This document shows positions 23,740 through 34,730 of a stretch of DNA of 64,000 nt, in pieces. Below the pieces are notes generated by a model that saw nothing but the letters and a program-made list of their open reading frames with translations, searched no databases and had not been told where the DNA came from. Position 1 is the stretch's first letter; every line of letters begins with the position of its first letter. Origin of the DNA: Stachybotrys elegans (taxonomy: Eukaryota > Ascomycota > Sordariomycetes > Hypocreales > Stachybotryaceae). The position numbers and the translations under genes are program-made. Where the stretch lies: the NCBI GenBank assembly GCA_020746835.1, contig JAGPNK010000041.1:1-64000 (forward strand), given 5' to 3'.

Positions 23740-25800
23740 ATTCTGGTCATGTACAGCGCGCAACCCTCCTTTGATGCCGCAGCTTGGAGCGCAGCCCTTC
23801 TGGGCCAACTACATTGACAACATCCGACCCTGCCTCAAACACTACTTCAGTTCATCCAGATTCTCAGCAGCGACTGCTCCAAAAGCGGCATTCGGATACC
23901 TTTGGTTTCCAAGGTCAACACCGGCCTCGTGTAAAGTAGACACGTCAAGTATTACTTATGTGCTGCAGAACGAAGTGCATTGCTCATGAATCTTGTTCAC
24001 ATCAGCACCAGCATATAGGATGTGGTAGAATCTTCCCTCTCGCACAAGGCGATATTTTAGTGAGCGTTCCCCGGCATCCATATCCGATATTGACGTTGAC
24101 ACCCCGTTAGGTGATCAGCTGCTGGATCAACGTTGCCCAACCACCCGGGAATGTTCCAGGGTCGAGGAGAAATCTCGCCACATCTTCGTTCCTTTTGTAT
24201 CTAGTAGTACCAAGTTTGCCTCGAGCGTTGATATATCCGACCCCAATTCTAAAATTCGTTCGGCCATTGCCGTGTCATCTGTAGAGTCCTAGGCCGCATG
24301 GTGGATTGTGCAAGGCAACCTGTAATCCTCAGCGCATGCTTCAAGAGGTCAAGAATTTTCCTCCTCTTGTCCAAGAAGGGTCCGCCTGTAAGTGTTACAG
24401 CTGGGCCTTCTTAGTATCCACTTCCGTGCTCGGTGGCACGGGCTTCAGTCTCAACATCTCGCACATAATATGCACGTGTCGCAGCTTGTACTATCTTCCC
24501 CAAGCATCTGCCGAGTTCATTGACCTCAGCACCCTTGTCATTAATTGTTTCAAGAGATTGCTGTATCCTGGGAAGGATGAGACTTGTAAGGCAGCAGAAA
24601 GACGGAGGAGGGTCTCTTGGTAGATATTTGGGCTCCAAAGTCCAATAAACCCGTGACAACATGTTCATGACCATGCCAAGCTGCTGTCTGAATGGCCAAT
24701 ATAGGGCCACCCTCGAGTTGCCCTATCGATAGGTAAGTTGAGATCTTGTCACGTTCCAAGATAACATCAGCAAAATTCTTACTCGAGCACTGCTATATCT
24801 GCATGCATCGAGACCATTTGTATCACTGAAGGATATCGACCCATAAACGAGTTAACGTCAGCACGGCCTCCATATAACCGCGGCACACCGCGTGGGACAA
24901 AGGACATCCAAGACAGTGGCTTTCGCTCGAGAGACCCCATTTGGAACTGCCCTGCGTCGCACACCATTTGATGACATCTAGAGACCCCGTATCATTACGT
25001 ACAGCAGCAAGGAGGGCAGCGCCGTAGCATTCAATGAGCCGCAACATGTGGCTCGCATCGCTCGCATCGAGCAGGATGTTGACAATATTCAGGCTGCCTT
25101 TGGAGGCTGCAGCCCGCCTCGGTGTGTAACATTCGTTGTTTTGCTGGCGGCGACGAATGCTAGCTCGGGGTCGACGATGGCTGTCTGTCAGTCATTCAAT
25201 ACGACTGCACCTTTGTCTGAGCCTCTCCACCAGATTCAAAGTAAAGTGACTTGTAATCAAGTAGCTCCACTGTCGCCATGGCCTCCCGAAGCGGCGTCAT
25301 GTACCCGATCTCGTGCAGTCGACGCCTGCCTCTGTCAGGCGCTAGAAATTCCCAGGTTGCCCCGCGCCGCAGCCATATACGGAGCCTCACTCTTTGTTCA
25401 TCGTCAAATGCAATATCTGCTCCGGCAGCCACAAGCGCCCTGACTACTTGTATGTGCCCTTTGGCAGATGTCGCCCCAGGGCGTTTTGGTATTTGCCGCC
25501 CATGGCAGACATCGGTACCATGCTCACGTAGCAGTTGAATGGTATACAAATAACCAGCAAGTGCGGCAGAATACAGGGCGTCGCTAGGCTTGTCGTCCTC
25601 ATTGTTGACACTGTCCCCTGCGTCTATCAAGTGATTGACAAGCTCAGTCATGCCGCACAATGCAGCAGCCATGAAAGGACATACTGATCACGCTCCTCTC
25701 GCATCAAATATCTACGCAAACAGTCCTCCTCTAATCCTTTCATGGCAAGAAGATCAGAAACCAGGCACGGCATGTCAAGAGCACAATATGGTAAGACAAG
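23740..25800 (-). pseudogene. Decayed ankyrin-repeat protein gene
   Basis: Fragments of ankyrin repeats appear in order on the minus strand but in several frames separated by stops. They include LYSAALAGYLYTIQLLREHG and KGHIQVVRALVAAGADIAF (25672-25196), a repeat with CPLSHAVCRGYMEAVLTL (25047-24823), AIQTAAWHGHEHVVTGLLD (24759-24550), GAEVNELGRCLGKIVQAA (24710-24411) and AFGAVAAENLDELK with a stop (about 23870-23930). At least six repeats are recognisable. No single intron chain restores one frame, and no complete N-terminal domain can be read, although a short leucine-rich frame (25830-25648) could be a lost F-box-like start. It looks like an old loss-of-function copy of the large fungal ankyrin family. 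Confidence 0.75.
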
Positions 25801-25885
25801 AAACAGCCAAGTGTATAAACTACTTATCACTAAGTTATAGTTCGTTTTCTAAGCTGCAATTTATCTCCTTGAAGGGTCATGCCAC

Positions 25886-26561
25886 TCATTTGACGGTAAA
25901 CTCCCTGTCCACCCTAATAGGGCCAAGAGGGACCATATCCTCAGAGCTAGAGCTGTGAACCTGGGAGGACTGGACTCTTACATCGTAACCCCTGCGGCCA
26001 GATTCCAGCTTGACATATTCATCATTTGAAGTGGGAGGATATAACTTTTTCGAAGATGGAGCTGTGCTGCCGTTCCTTGCAGCCATGGTCCCATTGCGGT
26101 GTGTTCTGAAGATGCTGTAGATGACGGGCAAGCAAGCACAGATGATGGCGGTATTCATCTCAACGCAAACCCAGATACCCGGGATCGTGAATTCGTCTTA
26201 AGGCTTGGTCAAGAATGCGACATGTCCCGGGCAGGGGAAAACTTACAAGTAATATCTGCGGCATCAATTTGCGTAAAGTAGACGACGCGAATGGCACTGG
26301 TCACACAGACGAAGCCTCCGAGCAAGAATACCAACGATACGGCGATCTTGTTTTTCTTGGAGAGTTGGAGCTTCCAGACACGGGTCTGTGGGATGGCGAG
26401 GAGGATGATTTCAAGCACGAGATTGATGACGGCCATTGTCAACCAAAACGGCAGGAGTTCAATCGTGGTGGACGGGACAGAAAGGTCCCACTGGCCCTCA
26501 ACTTGCCTCACAAAGCCGCCCGACACGTCAAGGCCTCTAATCAGAAGCTCGGTAAGACCTC
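25886..26561 (-). pseudogene. 5'-truncated rhodopsin-domain membrane protein
   Basis: Two minus-strand exons (26561 or later to 26247, and 26196-25886) join over a 50-base intron (GTAAGT donor) and give TM4 to TM7 of a rhodopsin-domain protein: FWLTMAVINLVLEIILLAIP, VWKLQLSKKNKIAVSLVFLL, AIRVVYFTQIDAADITYEFT and IPGIWVCVEMNTAIICACLP, followed by a ~70-residue cytosolic tail. The splice is precise, so decay or truncation is recent at this end. TM1 to TM3 and the WDD signature cannot be found in any frame up to 27108. There is no good start codon: the frame simply opens after a TGA near 26561. It could be a real gene whose 5' part I failed to see, but a truncated copy is more likely. Confidence 0.6.
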
Positions 26562-27108
26562 AGTAGGACTATAAATATCGACAAATATGCATCGTGCCAT
26601 CCGTAAACGAAGCGTGAGGTCTAGATGCAGGGGATTGTTGGGCGTAATGCACCCTGCCGAACTGCCCCTGGAAAACAATGTGCGCTGGAGTGCAACCTCT
26701 TAGGTGGCTCCACCAAAGTTGGTTGCCGCTCTGTAGTATGCATCTTCCCGCCCCCACGTAAGCTGGCAGGAGGGGAAGAAGGAAAGACTGTGGGTCTGCT
26801 CGGACGGCACTTGGTTGCTTACCCAGAGCCATAGACACCCTTCTTCCGCACTGTCTTCCCCTCACGCAGATTTTATAGTTGTACCGTATTCTTGGCTTGG
26901 GACTTTGCGATACGTGGTGGTTCCTGGGAGGGGTTAAATGCGCCAACATCCCCAGTCAACAGCACCCTTCACACAAATTTCCCCTCCTCAGCTAAAACGG
27001 CCGCTCCAATATAACGCTCCCCCTTCACTGATTCTTGAGTTCTTATTGATATAAGAAAAAAGAACAGACAAGATACGCTCACACCTCCAGGATCAAAGAA
27101 AAACAATC
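26562..27108. other. Intergenic region
   Basis: No TM1-TM3 sequence for the rhodopsin-domain relic is found here. The right side must hold the promoter of the alpha/beta hydrolase; a CT-rich then A-rich stretch directly precedes its ATG. Confidence 0.4.
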
Positions 27109-27901
27109 ATGGCGACCGAGAAGCCCGCTGTTGTCTTCATTGGTGGTGGCTGGCACACCCCAGCCACATATGGCAAGCTAGTCAAAGCGCTGGAGAGTGC
27201 CGGGCATGAAGTTCACTGCCCCCATCATCCCTCTCTCAAGCAAGTTCGCCCTCCCACCGCGGGGTTAGCCGAGGACTCTGACCGGTCCGATCCCTGGTTG
27301 AGAAGCTGGTTGAGTCGGGCCGTCGTGTCGTCGCCGTGATGCATTCCTACGGCGGGCAAGTCGGCACCAATGCCCTCACCGGCCTGGGTTTTGACAGCCG
27401 TTCCAAGGATGGCAAGTCCGGCGGTGGTTCCAGTGAGCAGCCTTGTCCTCCATTATCACGAATCAATCTTTAGTGCAGATGACTGACGGTGCTTGGGTAA
27501 TAGTGGCAGGAAAGGTCAAAGATATGGGCCACGAAGCTTTGATGCCGATCGCTTTCGATTTTGCCGACGATATGACTGTCCTCTGCAGAGACCCTCGGGG
27601 CCAGCTTGTCGGTGCAGATGCCGACGAGGCTGAGCTTGAGTCTTATGTGAGCACCTTGGTCCGATGGAACGGCCAGAGCATGTATGATGCTATCTCCAAG
27701 TGCGCCTGGAGAGAAATTCCTGTCACATATGTCTATACAAGCTCCGATATGACAGTACCCCTCGACTATCAGAAGTCTATGGTGTCTCTCCTCGAGGAGC
27801 AGGGCCGAGAAGTCAAGACATTCGAACTAGCTACTGGTCACTGTCCGAATTTGACCGCCACCGATGAGCTCGTCAACATTATTGGCAAGGTTGTGGGATG
27901 A
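27109..27901 (+). pseudogene. Alpha/beta hydrolase with a one-base frameshift
   Basis: The N-terminus (MATEKPAVVFIGGGWHTPAT) reads to about 27280 in one frame. The family sequence then resumes one base out of phase as VRSLVEKLVESGRRVVAV followed by the nucleophile elbow MHSYGGQVGTNAL. No GT-AG intron fits at the junction, so a single base is missing near 27281-27285. A 41-base intron (27433-27473) then joins to GKVKDMGHEALMPIAFDFAD, and the frame runs to TGA at 27899-27901. The late acid and His regions are present (His in ATGHCPNL). The whole fold of the AB_hydrolase_6 family is otherwise preserved, which implies a young pseudogene or a sequencing error. Without the lesion the enzyme would be a ~245-aa serine hydrolase. 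Confidence 0.75.
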
Positions 27902-29825
27902 GTTAGAGTTCCTAGAGTGAGCTGCCTACAAGCACGTTATAGCGGTATTTTAAGAAATAAAAATACACCGGAAGCAAGATTCCTGTCTCACGTCTCTAGA
28001 GTACTTGCTTGGTAAATTTACCCTGGTTGGCATGTCAGTGCGAATACTCTCAGCGATAGTTCGATGGTATATGTTTCTAATGCACTCTCCGTTTATTTTG
28101 AATGACTGGAGAGTAACCACACGTAATTGACTGAGATACAAGATTTAAGCCATAAATGACAGTTGTAACTTGAGATGCCACGGAATTGCTGCTCATCCGT
28201 ACCAAGCTCGTGCGTGGTATGCCACGCCGCACATGGTCATGAAGCCTGCACCTGGCTCCTACATGGGCCAATACCTCACGACCATGTACCTTTTAAAGCC
28301 CAGTAGCCTTCCTGCGCAGCTTCCTAGAGGCATGAAGTCTTGTAGCGCCTCTGAAGTAGCCTTGTTGCCCGACTGACTTGCCAATAACTCATGGATAAGA
28401 GGTTGGGTTGGTGGGTGGGCCAACCAAGGTGTGACTGGGGATCACGAATGTCGGTCGCGAAAGGATCAAATCCTTGTACCGAGAATAGCATGCGTAAGCC
28501 AGATACCCAGGTAGGGCTAAAGCATCTGTCAGAAGGCTGGGATAACTGCAGCAGCTGCCTCAGTGCATCTGTAGGCCTTTCCGGTGTCACTTTCTCGATC
28601 TGGAACGAACTGATATCCGTATCTCCCCATTGAATGTAACCGCCGGACTCTGATACACCCGAAGTTCACGCACAATACTGGTTTTATGGTTGGGTAGGGA
28701 ACTGACTAGTCAAACGAACCCGCTGTAATAAGAGCAAGATCAACATTAATATGTGGCGACATATGACCATTAACAACCGGTTCATAGAGTTTATCGAAAG
28801 GAAAGGACAGCATAACCGAAGAGGATTAGAATGCAGTTGACGATTCTGCTGTCGATCTGCAAGCCGGGCATTGATCTCGCATTGCTCACACGGGAGGGCT
28901 CGGGCCAGCCATTATGTGAGAGAGATTCGGCACGTCGGTCACGGCTGGCATCAGTTCTTTGGCGGAAGATCGCAATGCTGGGTTAAACAAGGCAGGGCAA
29001 CGACGAAACAGAGAAGGATTCGAGAGTCAGCAGAACGAGGTGACTGCAGCTCAACATCAGTGGACAGCCGCAGCAGATGAATAGAAAAGGGCGGAATTAC
29101 GAGGTCACCAGAGAGATGGGACTAATCGATTATTGCAGGCACTGGAATTGGCAAGAGCTCAATGTTTCTGATGCTGGCATATTCGCCGGAGGGCACAACT
29201 TGTGATTGTGCCGCTGCTGGCGCTGTGGGATGACTTATGCGAGACGCAGATCACAGCCCATGGAAGAGCCGGCAGGGCAACGTGGAAAGCGTGGTTTTTA
29301 TGACGCCCAAGTTAGCCTTATCGGTAGGGGTCAACTGGATGCAGAGTTTAGGATATTAGAGCAGGTAATGTCATGCGCTGCTGGATGGTAGTGTGGTGTT
29401 CCGGCCCAGCTTGCCTAGAACTACTATACAGAACTGGCAATATAGAACTGGGAGCTATACAGAACCGGGGAGTGGAGGTGTGTCATTCATTGCTACTTTC
29501 TAGTTTTGCGGGTAGACCTGGGGGATATTCAAGATGCGCCTTGTACATTAACGGTGTTATCTATTTGAGTCTGCTACCTTTTCTTCGCTCTGAGTCAGAT
29601 CCACTCAACATGATCCTGCGGTCAGCACATCGCTTACATCGGCTTACGCGGACCATAATTTTGACCCATGTGATGCTTTTCACTACGGGTTAATGAAATA
29701 TTTTGCATTGGCCAACAACCAACATTGATTTGGCCCCCTCGACAGAGGTTCGGTATACCGCCCACCACCCACCTTCTGAAAATCCTTTCAAGTTCGCTAT
29801 CGGATATTTGGGAAGGAATAGCAGC
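27902..29825. other. 1.9-kb region without a supportable gene
   Basis: Short frames on both strands (up to ~106 codons at 29373-29693) show no domain or splice structure. The last part must contain the sulfotransferase promoter. Confidence 0.5.
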
Positions 29826-30629
29826 ATGATGGAATCCCCTTTGGCTTCTTCCTCTCCAGGCGTAAAGATCATCCACGCGGGCCTATTTCGCATGGGTACG
29901 CATTCCATGGCCAAGGCATACCGCATTCTGGGCTTCAAGACGTTCCACGCTCTTGACGAACCGAACCGCGTCGACTGGGTCACACTCGAAAAGGCGGCCG
30001 AGGCAACATGGCCAACAGTACCCTATGCACGAAAGAGACCCCCATTTTCTCGTGCTGAGTGGGACGCTCTCTGGGGCGATGAATTTGAGGCCGTCTGCGA
30101 CACAGCCGCTGCCTTTACACTGGAGCTTTTCCGGGCTTATCCAGATGCCAAGGTCGTCCTTGTCCAGCGCGACTTTGAGAGCTGGTGGCCTAGCTTCCAA
30201 TCCGAAATTATCAACAGGCTCTTCACACCCTTCTTCGAGCAGCTAATCTGGCTCGCGTGGTACTTGGCTGGTATTCGCTCTGGCCATGCCATGCGCAAGC
30301 TGATATTCGGTCTTTTTGACGCAACCACCCAGAAGGAGGTAGAAGCACATGGGCGCAAGACCTATGACAGGTTTTACTGTGATATCCATGCTACTGTTCC
30401 GCCTGGACAGCTGTTGGAGTTTGGGATGGGGGATGGCTGGGAACCCCTATGCAAATTCCTTGGAAAGGACGTTCCGGATATTGCATTTCCCTTTGCCAAT
30501 GATCGCAAAGCTCATGCCAAGGTTATAGAAGATCGGTTGCGTGGCGTATATCGCAAAATGGCATGGAATGCTATGTTGACTGTCCTCATTCTTACCCTTG
30601 CTGGATGGTGGACAGCACAGATATGTTAA
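29826..30629 (+). CDS. Sulfotransferase-fold protein with C-terminal membrane anchor
   Basis: An intronless frame. I start it at the tandem ATGATG (29826), because the upstream open part has no ATG; this gives 267 aa. Residues 18-27 read AGLFRMGTHS, the phosphate-binding loop of the fungal Sulfotransfer_4 family (usually G-x-x-R-T-G-T-x-S), with Met in place of the first Thr. Further family marks are ILGFKTFHAL, the acidic W-D-A-L-W region, and AKVVLVQRDFESWW, equivalent to the 3'-phosphate-binding strand. Residues about 245-264 are hydrophobic (NAMLTVLILTLAGWW), giving a C-terminal tail anchor. Members are P-loop proteins of largely unproven substrate, thought to transfer sulfate from PAPS. 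No sulfur or pathway genes adjoin it. Confidence 0.82.
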   Translation: MMESPLASSSPGVKIIHAGLFRMGTHSMAKAYRILGFKTFHALDEPNRVDWVTLEKAAEATWPTVPYARKRPPFSRAEWDALWGDEFEAVCDTAAAFTLELFRAYPDAKVVLVQRDFESWWPSFQSEIINRLFTPFFEQLIWLAWYLAGIRSGHAMRKLIFGLFDATTQKEVEAHGRKTYDRFYCDIHATVPPGQLLEFGMGDGWEPLCKFLGKDVPDIAFPFANDRKAHAKVIEDRLRGVYRKMAWNAMLTVLILTLAGWWTAQIC

Positions 30630-32706
30630 ATTTACGATGTTCTGCAGTCTATTCTCCGAGCCAGACGAGTCAAATCTGTTGGTCCAGATGTAATCCAGAG
30701 GTAGAGGGTTACCGTCGTTAAGCATATCCATCCAGTCTAACAGGCTATAGCCAGAGCCACTCCAATCTAAGCAACAAAGCAATCCCCCCAAATGATACTA
30801 CCAAACTAGGGTCAAGATAGATGAAATTCTCGTAGAGCCTCCCAACGGGTAATACCAAATCATACCAGCCCCTTTCAACCTCCTAGCACTGCTTTTGGGG
30901 AAAAGCCACTACGGCCATACTTTCACAGTCTGCAGAAATTCCTTATTGTCACAGCCATAGGAGCCAATAAAATGCTGGTGGCTGAACGCATAGTATATAT
31001 GAAGAGGATCAAGGTTTCTCGAGCCGATGCATCACTCTTCATTTGCTCAAGGGCACACTTGATAGTGTCAAGAACAAGGCCATTATCCCACCAGGTCAAT
31101 AGAAGCACAGTCACAATGGGACTATCGGACTTCAAACGCATTCCAGCCGTTAGTGGACGTCTTCTCAAGGAGGAAAACACCATACGGTGGGAGCGTCAAG
31201 GATGACGTGATGTCAAACTGAAGAACAGCCGCAACGAAGATGTCTGAAGCGGGCATCATGGCAGCACTATCCATCTTGAGATGCAGGTTCATATACGCAA
31301 TCCTCTTTATGGAAAGTAGTTTAGTGAAGTGTTGTTGGATGGCCAGCCTCTGGTTATTTGTGTTCTGGCTGGGTTGTTCATTGGCGGCATCAATGAGCGC
31401 CACGTGCGTATAGAATTGAGCGTATCGATTGGTGGCTGTACATAAAAGGCCTCTGCTATGGGAAGGCTCTCAGGAACGACCCTTGTTGGGCTGTGTGCAT
31501 TGTAACTTTGGTCATGATGCCGAAGTTGTTACCCGCCGCGCATGACCTTGCACAAACCGGCGTTTATCTCGGGGCTTGCTGTAATGACTTGATCAGACAG
31601 CCCTGAAGCTGATGACATTATCTGCAACAACGTCTTCGCGGGAAGAAAATAAAGGCGGACCGCCTAGGATTAGACAGAATATTAAGCTGTACAAAGTGTC
31701 CTATGAGACTCACCTGAGAGCACCAGACCGCCAACACCGTTTGTGTTAGAGCTTCACCAAGATCGAGTCGTTGCAATGTCTAATAGACAGCGCCCCATCG
31801 GACGCCAACCTCCAGAGTCACAGATTTGGCTGTAGTATCGACAGGGATGCTTGTCATGTTCATCCATGGTGGTGCCCTGGGCCCCATTGTTGCAGACCGG
31901 AGTGGGATGCTGACTCTCCTCTGCGAGCGACATATTCAAGGCCAAGCCTAACGGCTGGGAGTATTTGAAGAAATGAAGAGGTCCAAGGTAGGAAAATGAT
32001 TATAGGCTCCAGGTCACCGTGAATGTCGACAGGTCATCGCCGTTCAACTCGTCGTACAGGGTGATTCAACGGAAGTCGAGGCGTTTATCGTTGGCCCCAA
32101 CATGGCATCCGCCGTGGTGCTGTCAGCAAGTGGAGACGTAGCCAGTTGTCCAGCTGGACAATCAGCGGCAAGAACAGAGGATATCCTGTTGGCGAAGCAT
32201 GGTTCACACAATCGAGTAACTGTACCCCCAATGGCCTCAATGTGGCTAGCAGAGATGCCAAGGGCTGGCATTTGTGCCTGTTGGTTCCAAGTCCTTCTGG
32301 AGAATATAAACCCTGTGGCAACCAACAAGCAGGGGGAGGAGTAAGAGCGGAAGTGAGCGGCGGGGAAGTTGGTGTGGACGTGAGCAGGAAAATGGAACCT
32401 GCTCAAGGCCGAGTATCTAGGGAAAATGAAGAAGAAAAAGAGAAACACGGGTCCTATACAGAAAAAGGCATGGTCCGAGTGATATTGCACAGCATGGATC
32501 AGACGTATTCAATTAAACATTAATAAATGCCGGTCTGCCCAGAAGTGACCAGCAACTTAGATTAGCATTGAGGACGACACAGGCCTGGATGGCTACTTCA
32601 GGCCCGGACAAGAGCATAATCTGGCGAGACCTATGTTGAATTCCGTGTCCAGACGGAGATCAGCGAGGCCACCCAAACCTAACTGAGCAGTTTCACCTTA
32701 CGCCCC
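30630..32706. other. 2.1-kb region with two weak coding-like patches
   Basis: Minus-strand frames at 31403-31122 and 31183-30923 could be the C-terminal part of a fungal transcription-factor-like protein (AYMNLHLKMDSAAMMPASDI resembles the conserved helix region) but are short and out of phase. A plus-strand frame at 32146-32523 starts SSWTISGKNRGYPVGEAWFT and contains several Cys. It could be a secreted-protein relic or a chance frame. Neither is firm enough to call as a gene. Confidence 0.3.
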
Positions 32707-34347
32707 CTAGCCCTGAGTCTTCTTCTCTTCGTCAATGCCGAACTCTGTATCCAGCTCGGTCCGAAGTTCCAATCCTTCCTCGCCCGCTACCGCCAAGAAG
32801 CTCAAAATGCTGATGCCTATTGCAAACCACCACACGGCTCGCAGAGCTATCGCATAAACGTCATTCACCTGGTCCCAGACGTCTTGGGGGTATTCATCTT
32901 GGAGCTGGTTGGCTTCACTGGCAAAAGCATATGCGGCTCCACCACGAAGCGAATCCTGCAGACCTTGATCCGAGATGCGGTGCAGATTCATATCGACGAC
33001 GGAACCAAAAATAATGCCAGGAATGGTGATGCCCCAGATGAGGCCGAAATTGCGAACGAAACTGTAGGCGGCCGAGGATACGGCAACATCAGATTCAGGC
33101 AAGCCTGCCATGATTGCCGGAAGCATAGTAGACATGGCAATGCCTGTTCCAGCGGCTGCGATGAGCTGAAAGAAAGCCCACGCCACTGTCGTAGTTCCAG
33201 AATCGAGCAATGTAAAAAGTCCGAAAGCGATAGCGGAAATGGCAAAGGCAGCAGCATGGACCGGACGGTATACACCAAACTTGCTCAATAAAGCGCCTCC
33301 CAGAACCGCTGAGAATAACGAGCCCATTGCATATGGCAGAAAGTACGTCCCGGAGTTCAAAACAGTCGTATTGAGCACTCCTTGGAAGTAGATGGGTATT
33401 AGATATGTAGTAGCTTGGATGAGGATAGATGAGAGAAATGTCAAGGCGAATGCTGTTGCCGAGGTTCGATTCGCAAACAGGCGAGATGGTATGCTCGGGT
33501 GCGATGCCCAGAAGTGCTGATGCACATGGAATGAAGCCCATCCGAGGATTCCCAAGACCAATGGTACAACCACGCGCCAGGAGGACCATGGGTATTGTAG
33601 CCCGCCCGTAATCAAGCCGAATAAGACAGCGAAAAGGCTAGGAATAAGGAGCAAAGCTCCCACCCAGTCTACCTTGTCCTTGAGGGCCTTGCTCCAAGGC
33701 ATGTCAATGGATCGCGGTCGGGGCCTCAAGAAGAGGAGGAGCAGCGCTAGGGCAAGGCCGCAGATGGGCAGATTGATCCAAAAGATCCAACGCCAATCCG
33801 CTTCAGCGAGAGCACCACCGACGGGCGGTCCAAGCGCAGCCGCAACACCAGCTCCAGAGAACATGAGGCCCAAGTATTTGCCACGGTCGCGGAGTGGCAC
33901 CAAATCACAGCAGACAATATCGATAAGGACATAGATGCCGCCAGCGCCTACACCCTGAATAGTGCGGCCTGCAATCAACATGCCCACATTGTGGGAACCG
34001 CCACCGATGGCACTACCTAGGCCGAATATAAGAATCGAGATCGCAAGAGGGTACCGTCGGCCGAAGATATCAGCAATCTGACCGAACATTGGCTGAAGGA
34101 CGGTAGAGGAAATAACAAAGCAGTTGGCGATCCAGACAAACTGTGCACCACTGCCTATCTCAGCGGTGATTCTAGGCAGCGCAGTGGCTATGATGGAGAC
34201 ATCTAGGGCTGAGATGAATGCCAGAACGCAGAGAGCAGCGAAGACACCCCAGAATCGAATGCCGCGTTGCGTCTCAGGAATCGTCGCAGTTGCGCCCGCG
34301 GGGGTCTCGATTTCGTTTGGCGGCACGTCTGGCGTGTCTCCGGCCAT
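32707..34347 (-). CDS. MFS drug:H+ antiporter, 14-TM (DHA2) type
   Basis: A single-exon gene of 546 aa. Motif D1 is LDVSIIATALPRI (about residue 49), motif A is GQIADIFGRRYPLA between TM2 and TM3, and motif C, the antiporter motif, is GVAAALGPPVGGAL in TM5. About 14 hydrophobic segments follow with the DHA2 spacing, and a large extracellular loop precedes the last TM. N- and C-termini are hydrophilic and cytosolic. It is predicted to sit in the plasma membrane and export small molecules in exchange for protons. It is transcribed divergently from an FAD-linked oxidoreductase with 383 bases between the start codons. In fungi this arrangement often means shared regulation and export of the oxidoreductase's product or a toxic substrate; that link is inference. 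Confidence 0.94.
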   Translation of the reverse strand: MAGDTPDVPPNEIETPAGATATIPETQRGIRFWGVFAALCVLAFISALDVSIIATALPRITAEIGSGAQFVWIANCFVISSTVLQPMFGQIADIFGRRYPLAISILIFGLGSAIGGGSHNVGMLIAGRTIQGVGAGGIYVLIDIVCCDLVPLRDRGKYLGLMFSGAGVAAALGPPVGGALAEADWRWIFWINLPICGLALALLLLFLRPRPRSIDMPWSKALKDKVDWVGALLLIPSLFAVLFGLITGGLQYPWSSWRVVVPLVLGILGWASFHVHQHFWASHPSIPSRLFANRTSATAFALTFLSSILIQATTYLIPIYFQGVLNTTVLNSGTYFLPYAMGSLFSAVLGGALLSKFGVYRPVHAAAFAISAIAFGLFTLLDSGTTTVAWAFFQLIAAAGTGIAMSTMLPAIMAGLPESDVAVSSAAYSFVRNFGLIWGITIPGIIFGSVVDMNLHRISDQGLQDSLRGGAAYAFASEANQLQDEYPQDVWDQVNDVYAIALRAVWWFAIGISILSFLAVAGEEGLELRTELDTEFGIDEEKKTQG

Positions 34348-34730
34348 GTTGAGTTTCGGCCAACGGTTCAGGCTCTGTGCGAGAAGAAAGGGTCACTGAG
34401 AAGGAGAGCTTGGAGACGAAGTGAGAAGAAAAGGAAGCGTGCACCTGCTTGTGCAGAGTTGGGCGTGGCATCTCAAATGGGGCTTGGTACAAGGCCGCTG
34501 AGGCAACGCACGGGGCCCATTTTCCCCCAAAGTCCTGCAACCTGCGTGGAGCGAGCCAAGGCTGTTGTTGGTTGTTATGATAAACCTGTAAATATGTACT
34601 CCCTGCCCCCCATGTCCGGGAGCCATAATAAGGCAGCGTAGCTTCCGCCCCTTCCCCTCCCCAACCAAATTGCATCAACCAAATTCGAATTGTCCCATCT
34701 GCTACCCTATACCTTATTCAATCATTCGCT
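34348..34730. promoter_or_regulatory. Bidirectional promoter: MFS transporter / FAD-linked oxidoreductase
   Basis: 383 bases separate the two divergent start codons. No gene is supported inside. The region is the only place for both promoters and so a likely site of co-regulation. I see no strong TATA box on either side. Confidence 0.55.

Noticed and set aside
30923..31403. Fungal transcription-factor-like gene on the minus strand
   Set aside because: Only a weak resemblance over about 25 residues; frames are out of phase and no zinc cluster or DNA-binding domain is present.
34274..34678. Minus-strand frame upstream of the MFS start as an N-terminal extension
   Set aside because: It is out of phase with the transporter, and the MFS ATG at 34347 already gives a normal N-terminus.
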